Shown piece by piece: positions 8,918 to 17,000 of a stretch of DNA of 64,000 bases. Position 1 is the first letter of the stretch. Each line of letters begins with the position of its first letter. This stretch comes from Facklamia sp050409585 (lineage in GTDB: Bacteria > Bacillota > Bacilli > Lactobacillales > Aerococcaceae), in contig NZ_JBNUPE010000005.1 of the NCBI RefSeq assembly GCF_050409585.1, forward strand, positions 87,206 through 151,205. The letters run 5' to 3'. The notes beneath the pieces were generated by a model, which did not search any database, was not told where the DNA came from, and was given only the letters and a program-made list of their open reading frames with translations. A program made the position numbers and the translations under genes.

Positions 8918-9271
8918 ATGGCTCGTATTGCAGGAGTAGATATTCCCCGCGAAAAACGTGTGGTTATTTCTTTAACGTATATCTTCGGTATCGGCAACTC
9001 AACTGCTAAGAAAATCTTAGAAGAGGCAAATGTTTCTGAAGATACACGTGTAAAAGATTTAACGAACGACGAATTGGATCGTATCCGTGAAATCATTGAT
9101 AAGATTCGTGTTGAAGGAGACTTACGTCGTGAGGTCAGCATGAACATCAAACGTCTTCAAGATATTGGTTCATTAAGAGGTATCCGTCATCGTCGTAACT
9201 TACCTGTACGTGGACAAAACACTAAAAATAATGCACGTACTCGTAAAGGTCCTAAGAAACCAATTAGATAG
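8918..9271 (+). CDS. rpsM: 30S ribosomal protein S13
   Basis: 117 residues, slightly short of the usual ~121. MARIAGVDIPREKRVVISLTYI-type N-terminus, RRNLPVRGQNTKNNARTRKG near the C-terminus. S13 contacts the P-site tRNA and pairs with S19. The SD is AGAAGGAGG. Confidence 0.98.
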   Translation: MARIAGVDIPREKRVVISLTYIFGIGNSTAKKILEEANVSEDTRVKDLTNDELDRIREIIDKIRVEGDLRREVSMNIKRLQDIGSLRGIRHRRNLPVRGQNTKNNARTRKGPKKPIR

Positions 9272-9296
9272 AACTTAACAAAGGAGGTTAAAATTC

Positions 9297-9689
9297 ATGG
9301 CAAAACAACAAGCACGTAGAGGTCGTCGTCGTGTTAAAAAGAATATTGAAAAAGGAATTGCTCATATTCGTTCAACCTTTAACAATACGATTGTTATGAT
9401 CACTGATGTGAATGGAAATGCTGTTTCATGGTCATCAGCTGGATCACTTGGATTCCGTGGTTCGAAGAAAGCAACTCCATTTGCAGCGCAAATGGCATCT
9501 GAGGTTGCAGCTAAAGGAGCAATGGATCATGGCATGAAGACAGTCGAAGTAACTGTTAAAGGTCCAGGTTCAGGTCGTGAGTCTGCAATCCGTTCATTAC
9601 AAGCAACTGGATTAGATGTTACAGCTATTCGTGATGTTACACCAATTCCACACAACGGATGCCGTCCACCAAAACGTCGCCGTGTATAA
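9297..9689 (+). CDS. rpsK: 30S ribosomal protein S11
   Basis: 130 residues. GIAHIRSTFNNTIV and the C-terminal DVTPIPHNGCRPPKRRRV are S11 hallmarks. It lies in the platform near the mRNA exit. AAAGGAGG precedes the ATG. A 73-base spacer with an inverted repeat separates it from rpoA. Confidence 0.98.
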   Translation: MAKQQARRGRRRVKKNIEKGIAHIRSTFNNTIVMITDVNGNAVSWSSAGSLGFRGSKKATPFAAQMASEVAAKGAMDHGMKTVEVTVKGPGSGRESAIRSLQATGLDVTAIRDVTPIPHNGCRPPKRRRV

Positions 9690-9729
9690 TGATAATTGTG
9701 TAGAATCCGTTTAGAAACGAAATTATCAT
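9689..9729 (+). other. Nested inverted repeat in the rpsK-rpoA spacer
   Basis: ATGATAATT (9689-9697) is the exact reverse complement of AATTATCAT (9721-9729). Between them GTTT...AAAC around 9709-9718 forms an inner small hairpin. The A+T-rich outer stem and the lack of a T-run argue against a terminator. An mRNA processing or stability role is possible; no function can be assigned from sequence. Confidence 0.45.
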
Positions 9730-9762
9730 CGCGACAAACGTTTTGAAAGGGGCAAATAATCG

Positions 9763-10707
9763 ATGATCGAAATTGAAAAACCAGATATTAGAACGATTGA
9801 AATCAGTGACGATGCTAAGTATGGTAAAATTGTCGTTGAGCCACTTGAACGTGGTTATGGAACAACCCTTGGAAATTCATTACGTAGAATTTTGTTATCT
9901 TCATTACCAGGATCAGCGATTACAAGTGTTCAAATTGAAGGCGTAGTTCATGAATTTGCTACAATAAAAGGCGTGGTTGAAGACGTTCCAACCATCATTT
10001 TGCATTTAAAAGAAGTAGCTTTCAATACACATACAGAAGAAGATAAGGTGATCGAATTAAATGTTGCAGGTCCTAAAACAGTAACAGCAGCAGATATTAT
10101 TCATGATAATGAAATCGAAATCCTAAACCCTGACTTGTATATTTGTACCTTAGCAGAAGGTGCTCAATTGAATATGCAAATGAATGTGTCAAATGGTCGT
10201 GGATTTGTTCGAAGTGAACATAATAAGCGAGAAGATACACCAATTGGTGTATTGCCGATTGATTCGATCTACACTCCAATCAAAAAAGTAAACTATCAAG
10301 TTGAAAATACTCGGATTGGACAGCGAAATATTTATGATAAGCTTACATTGGATATATGGACCGATGGGTCAATAAGTCCAGAAAAAGCTCTAAGTTTAGC
10401 TGCAAAAATTTTAACTGAACATTTAAATATCTTTGTAGATTTGAATGATGAAGCACGTAATACTGAAATTATGGTAGAAAAAGAAGAAGCAGAAAAAGAA
10501 AAAGTTCTTGTCATGACGATAGAAGAACTTGATCTGTCTGTTCGATCTTATAATTGTCTAAAGCGTGCCGGAATAAATACAATTCAAGAGCTAACTAATA
10601 AATCCGAAGCTGAAATGATGAAGGTTCGTAACCTCGGCCGTAAGTCATTAGATGAAGTGAAAAATAAATTAGCTGGTTTAGAATTAAGCTTACGTGAAGA
10701 AGACTAG
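9763..10707 (+). CDS. rpoA: RNA polymerase subunit alpha
   Basis: 314 residues. The N-terminal dimerisation/assembly domain includes PLERGYGTTLGNSLRRILLSS. A Glu/Lys-rich linker at about 230-250 leads to the C-terminal DNA- and activator-binding domain with NCLKRAGINTIQEL and VRNLGRKSLDEV. The start ATG at 9763 is preceded by AAAGGGG. It forms the alpha operon with rpsM, rpsK and rplQ. Confidence 0.98.
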   Translation: MIEIEKPDIRTIEISDDAKYGKIVVEPLERGYGTTLGNSLRRILLSSLPGSAITSVQIEGVVHEFATIKGVVEDVPTIILHLKEVAFNTHTEEDKVIELNVAGPKTVTAADIIHDNEIEILNPDLYICTLAEGAQLNMQMNVSNGRGFVRSEHNKREDTPIGVLPIDSIYTPIKKVNYQVENTRIGQRNIYDKLTLDIWTDGSISPEKALSLAAKILTEHLNIFVDLNDEARNTEIMVEKEEAEKEKVLVMTIEELDLSVRSYNCLKRAGINTIQELTNKSEAEMMKVRNLGRKSLDEVKNKLAGLELSLREED

Positions 10708-10730
10708 TAGAGAGTAAAGGAGGAAACTGA

Positions 10731-11111
10731 ATGTCATATCGTAAATTAGGTCGTACGAGTTCACAACGTAAGGCTTTACTACGTGATTTAACGACAGATG
10801 TGATTATCAACGAGCGTATCGAAACAACTGAAGCCCGCGCTAAAGAAGTTCGTAAGACAGTTGATAAAATGATCACTCTGGGTAAAAAAGGTGATTTAGC
10901 TTCTCGTCGTCGTGCAGCAGCATTTTTACGCAATGAAATTGCAGATGCTCGTATCGAAGGTGATGAGGTAGTGGTTGAGACTGTATTAAATCGTGTGTTT
11001 GATACTTATGCTGAGCGTTACGCTGAACGTAATGGTGGATACACACGTATCCTTAAGAAAGGTCCTCGTCGTGGCGACGGTGCACCGATGGTTATCTTAG
11101 AGCTAGTTTAA
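10731..11111 (+). CDS. rplQ: 50S ribosomal protein L17
   Basis: 126 residues. MSYRKLGRTSSQRKALLRDL at the start and GGYTRILKKGPRRGDGAPM near the end define L17, a tunnel-exit protein. Last gene of the cluster. The downstream structured element (11141-11278) is discussed separately. Confidence 0.98.
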   Translation: MSYRKLGRTSSQRKALLRDLTTDVIINERIETTEARAKEVRKTVDKMITLGKKGDLASRRRAAAFLRNEIADARIEGDEVVVETVLNRVFDTYAERYAERNGGYTRILKKGPRRGDGAPMVILELV

Positions 11112-11140
11112 GATAACGCTATTTCTTAAGTTGACTAATT

Positions 11141-11278
11141 CACTTTGATGATGGAGAGTGTTATGATTTCAAGAGATAATCGAGGAGTCTAGCTCTATAG
11201 CAACCAATATAATTGGTGGATTGGGATTAGCCGAATTTCTAATCTCAATCCTGCTATCATCTTCAAGTGTTTTTTTTA
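11141..11278 (+). ncRNA. Structured 3' element after rplQ, probable L17 downstream element (L17DE), ending in a T-run
   Basis: Thirty bases after the rplQ stop, CACTTTGATGATGG (from 11141) can pair with CTATCATCTTCAAGTG (11254-11269), which is followed directly by eight T residues. Inside are two hairpins: ACCAAT/ATTGGT (11203-11217), and a 13-bp stem 11218-11230 with 11239-11251 carrying one G-U pair. A conserved RNA called the L17 downstream element is known in lactic acid bacteria and Listeria at exactly this position. The match here rests on position and folding, not on a covariance-model search. The T-run suggests that it also ends the ribosomal operon transcript. Confidence 0.72.
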
Positions 11279-11291
11279 TACATAAAACTTG

Positions 11292-11332
11292 TATTAATAG
11301 TTAAGGAAAGCAAACGACTTTAACTATTAATA
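11292..11332 (+). promoter_or_regulatory. Perfect 13-bp inverted repeat upstream of ecfA1
   Basis: TATTAATAGTTAA (11292-11304) and TTAACTATTAATA (11320-11332) are exact reverse complements separated by 15 bases. The repeat ends 26 bases before the ecfA1 ATG. There is no T-run after it, so it is not a terminator for rplQ. It could be an operator or a leader hairpin; which one is not determinable here. Confidence 0.5.
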
Positions 11333-11358
11333 TAAGAATATCTTTTAAGGAGACAATA

Positions 11359-12198
11359 ATGAAAGAAGAAATTATCCGAATCGATTCAGTTTCTTTTCAG
11401 TATCCTGGTGCCGAGAAAGACGCTATTAAGGATATCTCTTTAAGTATCAATAAAGGGGAATGGGTAGCGCTCATTGGTCCGAATGGATCGGGCAAGTCTA
11501 CTCTTTCAAAGACGATTAATGGTCTTCTAGTGCCTTACGAAGGAGAAATATACGTTAAAGGCATGAAGTTACAAGAAGAGACTGTTTGGGATATTCGTCG
11601 ATCAGTTGGTATGGTCTTTCAAAACCCTGATAACCAATTCGTCGGTGCGACTGTTGAAGATGACGTGGCCTTCGGTCTTGAAAATAACGGGGTCAATCGT
11701 GAAGAAATGAAAGTTCGCGTAAAAGAAGCTGTTCAACAAGTCCGAATGCTTGATTTCTTAAAAAAAGAGCCAGCAAGACTTTCAGGTGGGCAAAAACAAA
11801 GAATTGCCATTGCTGGAGTTGTTGCTTTACGTCCAGACATTATCATCATGGATGAATCAACGGCTATGTTGGATCCTTTAGGACGCAAAGAAGTGGTCGA
11901 AGTCGTTCGAGAAATCAAAGAAAAGTATGGATTGACGGTCATTTCCATTACTCATGATATTGATGAAGCCAGTCTAGCTGATCAAATCATCGTTTTAAAA
12001 GAAGGAAAAGTAATTTATAAAGATATTCCTGCTAACATTTTTTCTATGGGTACATCCCTAATTGAAATGGGTTTAGATCTTCCTTTTGCTGAGAAATTAC
12101 GTTTGCAACTAAAAGAAAAGGGAATGGATGTCCCAGACTACTACTTAACAGAGGAGGAAATGGCAGAATGGCTATCTCAATCGTATTTGAACAAGTAG
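11359..12198 (+). CDS. ecfA1: ECF transporter ATP-binding subunit EcfA1
   Basis: 279 residues. Walker A GPNGSGKST (40-48), signature LSGGQKQR and Walker B IIIMDESTAMLDP are present. The DEST variant (S for P) is usual in EcfA1. With EcfA2 and EcfT it forms the shared energising module that drives vitamin or micronutrient S components. It starts after AAGGAG at 11347-11352. Its end overlaps ecfA2 by 31 bases. An S component that could dock with this module is at 59911-60465. Confidence 0.96.
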   Translation: MKEEIIRIDSVSFQYPGAEKDAIKDISLSINKGEWVALIGPNGSGKSTLSKTINGLLVPYEGEIYVKGMKLQEETVWDIRRSVGMVFQNPDNQFVGATVEDDVAFGLENNGVNREEMKVRVKEAVQQVRMLDFLKKEPARLSGGQKQRIAIAGVVALRPDIIIMDESTAMLDPLGRKEVVEVVREIKEKYGLTVISITHDIDEASLADQIIVLKEGKVIYKDIPANIFSMGTSLIEMGLDLPFAEKLRLQLKEKGMDVPDYYLTEEEMAEWLSQSYLNK

Positions 12199-13073
12199 AT
12201 TTCACTTATTCGCCAGGAACCCCCTTTGAAGTTCCTGTACTTAAAGGGATTGATTTAGAAATCCCACAAGGAAAAGTCACAGCTATTATAGGTCATACAG
12301 GATCAGGTAAATCTACCCTTATCCAACACCTAAACGTCTTATTAAAACCAACTAGGGGCAAATTGATTATTGACGGTCGGGTGATCACATCCGAATCAAA
12401 AGATAAAAACCTTAAAGCACTAAGAAAAAAAATAGGTGTAGTTTTTCAATTTCCCGAAAGTCAACTCTTTGAAGAAACAGTGTTAAAAGATGTTATGTTC
12501 GGTCCACAAAATTTTGGTGTTTCTAAAGAAGAAGCCGAGCGAATTGCCCGTGATATGCTAAGTTTAGTGGGAATCGATGAAGAACTTTTTGAGCGGTCAC
12601 CATTTGATTTAAGTGGAGGTCAAATGCGGAGAGTTGCTATCGCCGGTGTACTGGCATTGCAACCAGAAGTTTTAATTTTAGATGAGCCAACGGCTGGTCT
12701 GGATCCACTGGGACAAATCACCATGCTGGAAATGTTTATGCAATTGCAAAAGGACTATCATCTTTCTCTCGTATTAGTTACTCATCAGATGGATGATGTG
12801 GCCAAGTATGCCGATAATGTGGTGGTTTTGGAAAATGGCCAGATTGTTAAGCAAGGAACTCCTTCAGAAGTATTCTCTGATCCCGAATGGTTGAGAGAAA
12901 AGCAATTAGGTTTACCACAGACTTTAGCGTTTATTGATTTATTAGATGATAAAATTCCTGAAGATCTCATGAAAAAAATTAAGCAATCTCCTCTAACAGT
13001 AGAACAACTAGCAGAGATTCTAATTGACATTAATCATCAACAAAATGATTGGGAGGCTAGCGCTAATGAATGA
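12168..13073 (+). CDS. ecfA2: ECF transporter ATP-binding subunit EcfA2
   Basis: 301 residues. Walker A GHTGSGKST, signature LSGGQMRRVAIAG and Walker B VLILDEPTAGLDP are visible. The N-terminus FEQVDFTYSPGTPFE is typical of EcfA2. The start ATG lies inside the 3' end of ecfA1 behind GAGGAGG (12151-12157). Pairs with EcfA1 as an asymmetric ATPase dimer. Confidence 0.96.
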   Translation: MAISIVFEQVDFTYSPGTPFEVPVLKGIDLEIPQGKVTAIIGHTGSGKSTLIQHLNVLLKPTRGKLIIDGRVITSESKDKNLKALRKKIGVVFQFPESQLFEETVLKDVMFGPQNFGVSKEEAERIARDMLSLVGIDEELFERSPFDLSGGQMRRVAIAGVLALQPEVLILDEPTAGLDPLGQITMLEMFMQLQKDYHLSLVLVTHQMDDVAKYADNVVVLENGQIVKQGTPSEVFSDPEWLREKQLGLPQTLAFIDLLDDKIPEDLMKKIKQSPLTVEQLAEILIDINHQQNDWEASANE

Positions 13074-13869
13074 TAAGATATTAATCGGCCGCTATATTCA
13101 AATTGATTCATGGATTCATGCGCTCGATCCTCGCACTAAATTGATTGCTACTTTCTATTTTATTTTACTTGTTTTTTTTGCAAATAATGTAGTAGGATAT
13201 GGAACTTTATTTCTAGTATTGTTAATAGGCATCAAATTGAGTCGGTTGAAGCTTAGTTTTTTCTTTAAGGGATTAAAGCCTATGCTATGGATTATTCTTT
13301 TTACGGTCATTTTTCAGATATTGTTTACAACAGGAGGACAGGTTTATTTTAATTGGGGACCCATTTCGATTACATCGCTAGGATTATTAGGCGGCTTTTA
13401 TATCTTTATGCGTTTGTTCTTAATTATTATGATGTCAACCATTTTAACTTTAACAACTGCTCCGCTTGAGTTAACTGATGGTATTGAACATCTGTTGCGT
13501 CCTTTAACACATTTTGGATTTCCATCGCATGAAGTAGCCTTAATGTTGTCAATTGCCTTACGTTATGTACCGACACTTTTAGATGAGGCTCAAACTATAA
13601 TGAATGCTCAACGTTCAAGAGGAGTGGATTTTGATGAAGGGTCTATGATGGAACGGATGAAAGCAATTGTTCCTATACTTGTTCCACTATTTGTTTCCGC
13701 TTTTAATCGAGCAGAGGAACTAGCTACGGCCATGGAATCACGTGGGTATCATGGTGCTGAGGGGCGAACAAAGTACCGTTACTTAGATTATGATCGCAAC
13801 GACGTGATTGTTTTAATTGTCATGATTTTAATCACCGTAATCATTCTAACTATTCGATTTTATATTTAA
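13066..13869 (+). CDS. ecfT: ECF transporter transmembrane subunit EcfT
   Basis: 267 residues with about five to eight hydrophobic segments. The two cytoplasmic coupling motifs are visible as NAQRSRGVDFD and ATAMESRGYHG; they dock into the ATPase subunits. DSWIHALDPRTK at the N-terminus is also typical. An upstream in-frame ATG at 13024 lies within ecfA2 and precedes the SD GGGAGG, so ATG 13066 is chosen. It overlaps ecfA2 by 8 bases. In many Firmicutes truA follows directly; here a surface protease gene intervenes. Confidence 0.95.
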   Translation: MNDKILIGRYIQIDSWIHALDPRTKLIATFYFILLVFFANNVVGYGTLFLVLLIGIKLSRLKLSFFFKGLKPMLWIILFTVIFQILFTTGGQVYFNWGPISITSLGLLGGFYIFMRLFLIIMMSTILTLTTAPLELTDGIEHLLRPLTHFGFPSHEVALMLSIALRYVPTLLDEAQTIMNAQRSRGVDFDEGSMMERMKAIVPILVPLFVSAFNRAEELATAMESRGYHGAEGRTKYRYLDYDRNDVIVLIVMILITVIILTIRFYI

Positions 13870-13892
13870 TTTAAAACTACAATCTTATTGCA

Positions 13893-13919
13893 CCCTAAAC
13901 CTAGTGTTTAGGGATTTTT
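13893..13919 (+). terminator. Rho-independent terminator after ecfT
   Basis: CCCTAAAC (13893-13900) and GTTTAGGG (13906-13913) form an 8-bp stem with a five-base loop, followed by ATTTTTA. It closes the ecf operon before the protease gene. Confidence 0.85.
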
Positions 13920-14008
13920 AATAGTTTAACAATATTAAAATCAAGCCCTTACAATTTAATAAAACACTCATTTATTTCTTATATTCACTATCAAATTTAA
14001 AAAAAATC

Positions 14009-14017
14009 TGTTAAAAT
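14009..14017 (+). promoter_or_regulatory. Possible extended -10 promoter of the surface protease
   Basis: TGTTAAAAT reads as an extended -10 (TG-n-TAAAAT), 34 bases before the ATG. No good -35 hexamer is visible at the right distance, so support is modest. Confidence 0.4.
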
Positions 14018-14050
14018 GTATCCATATGAAAACGTTTGAGGAGGAATTTT

Positions 14051-17000
14051 ATGAATAATCGATTGAAGGTGCTTAGTTCTTGTGGGCTTGCGTTAATGAT
14101 GATGGCACAGGCTAATCAAGTTAATGCTGAAGAACAAGAAGTAAAAGTGGATCAAGTTCAGCTTCAAGAAAACAGTCATCAACAGACTACTAGGGAGTCG
14201 GATCAAAAAGTTACCACGAATTCAGTGGAGGAAAAACAGCAAGCGAAAGAATTTTCAAATGAAAAATTGAAAGCGATTCCTAAAAAAGAGATCATAGAGA
14301 CAAGTGAAATAGTGGAGACATCAACTTCAATTGAAAAAACTGAGACTATTGAAAACACTGAGATAGTTGAAACAAGCGAAACGGTTGAAACAAGTGAAGC
14401 TGTTGAAACAACAGTCTTAGAAGAAACAGCAGAGCCAACTAAAACAACAGAAGCTAAAGATGATGAAGCAGTAGCCGAAGATAAAGTTAAGATAATTGTG
14501 CGCACCAATAACCTAGCAGCTATTGATCGAGCAGACTATCGTGACGAGACACTCTATCAGTTAGCTATTAAAGAAAGTGAAGAAGAAGTAAAGAAAACCA
14601 TCAAAGAAATTACTGATCTTCTCGCTGGTCAAGGGCTTACTTTAGAAGGTGAACAAGAATATTCAGCTTCATTTACAGGTTTCTCAGCTGTAGCTAACCA
14701 AGCTACAATTGATCAACTTAAGTCGATGACTCAAGTCTTGTCTGTAAATGTATCGCAAAGTTACACACGCCCAGTAGCCGAAGCTAATATGATTAATTCT
14801 GGTCCTTTAATTGGAATGGATTTATTAGCTGATTACCAAACAGAATATAAGGGTGAAAACATTGTTGTGTCAGTTATTGATACAGGCTTTGATCCTTATC
14901 ATCGTGATTTCATTTTAGCTGATGATATCGAAAAACGTTATGATGAAACAGAAATGAATGAAATGATTCAAAAATTAGGATTACCAGGTAAATGGTACTC
15001 TAATAAAATTGCATATGGTTATAATTATGCTGACAATGTAGACACTTTACAGTCTAAAGATGAGCATGGAAACCACGTAGCTGGTACGATTGGAGCAAAT
15101 GGTGACCCAGAAGAGGGTGGTATTCGTGGAATCGCGCCACATGTACAATTACTATTAATGAAAGCCTTCTCAGAAGATCAAGTAAACGCAACAGTTTATG
15201 AAGACATTTGGATGAAAGCGTTTGATGATTCGGTTAAATTAGGTGCTGATATCATTAATATGTCTCTAGGTATGTCAAGTGGCTTTAACATTATGGGTGA
15301 TACTCCAATGGCAAAAGCCGTTCAAAACGCTCGCGATAAAGGAATTCTTCCAATGATTGCAGCAGGTAATGACCGTAACGCTACTTGGGGGACAGATTAT
15401 ACTCAACTAGGTAAAAATCCAGATAATAGCACGATGGGCTATCCAGCCAGTGTGGATCCTTCCATGTCGATTGCTTCATTCGATAACTTAAAAGAAATGA
15501 AACGCTATGTTCAAGTAAAAGCAGGAGAAGAAGTTAAATACTTCCCAGGCTCCTTTACCTATCCTGAAGGATTCAGTGAAGAATTACCACTTGTAGAATT
15601 TGGCAAAGGTAATGTAGAAGATTACGAACTGTATAAAGATACCAACAATGCAGAGGTCGATTTTACTGGGAAAATTGTTCTAGTCCAACGTGGGGATGCT
15701 TCATTTAATGAGAAATATCAGTTAGCTAGAGAACGCAATGCGGCAGGACTAATTATTTATGATAATTTAGAAAGCCCTTATACTATGGAAATGACAGGTT
15801 TAGAGAATTTAGATATTCCAATTATGTTTGTGACTAAGGAGTCTGGACAGAAGCTTAAGGAAATTGCTAGTTCTAATCAAGATGCCCTTTTCAAAATTTC
15901 TAAAGAACTACAAGCATTTGATGCTTTCACGGCAGGTAATCTCAGCGAGTTTTCTTCTTGGGGGCCTTCTACAGACTTACTATTAAAACCGGACATCGCC
16001 GGACCAGGTGGTTTCATTTATAGTTTAATGAGTGATGATCGTTATCAGAATATGTCGGGAACATCGATGGCAACACCTCACTTATCGGGCATGGCTGCTC
16101 TTGTAATGCAAAGACTTTATGATGAAGGTATTTTAGTCCGTAATGGGAAAGAAAAAGATCCATTACAGGATGACTTAGCAATGCTGATTTTAATGAATAC
16201 AGCCGTTCCAAAGTTAAATACACTTGAAGAGGGTGCTTCTTATTACACTCCTATTCAACAAGGTGCAGGTCTTGCGAATATCAAAAAAGCCTTAGATAAT
16301 CTTGTGACTGTTGTGGCAACTAATGAGACAGATACAAAAGAAGACGGAAAGCTTGAAATAAAAGAAGTTCAAGATCAATTTGTAGCTAATCTAAAATTGA
16401 AAAACTATGGTAAAGACGATCAGACCTATACTGTTTCTTATGTTTTATTAAAAGATAAGATTAATGAAGAAGGTCGCTATACAGAAACAACCGAAACGAT
16501 TAAAGAAGAGAGTTTAGGTGAAATTACTGTTAAAGCTGGTCAAACAGCAACAATGGAACAAATCATTTCAACTATGGGTATCGATCAAAATCAATACGTC
16601 CAAGGATACTTCTTCTTCAAGCCAGTTGATTCTAAAGCCACTGAATTGTCATTGCCTTTCTTTGGTTTCAAGGGGGAATGGGATAAATTACCGATTATTG
16701 ATGAAATGATTGATTTTGCCGACGCTAAAGATGTCAACTTCTTACCGATTGAATACGAGGATGGTGGTGTCGACAAAACAGCCTTTGTTCGTAAGCGTTT
16801 AGAACAGGGTTGGGATTACTTTAATGCATGGCGAGTTGAAGATGATAAGGTGATTTTTGTTAATAGTAATGAGAAAGATGGCTTTGAAAACAAAGTAACG
16901 CCGAAATTAGCTTTCTTACGTGACGCAGTCGATGTAACTTTCCACGTGGAAAATGCTGCTGGAGAAAAAATACGTGATCTTTCCATCATCAATCGTATGT

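Noticed and set aside
10595..10933. 112-codon open frame on - across the rpoA-rplQ junction
   Set aside because: Antisense to two certain genes; composition is typical of a shadow frame.
14203..14508. 101-codon open frame on - opposite the protease repeat region
   Set aside because: It is the reverse reading of the Glu/Thr/Ser repeat, has low-complexity Val/Ser content and no ribosome binding site.
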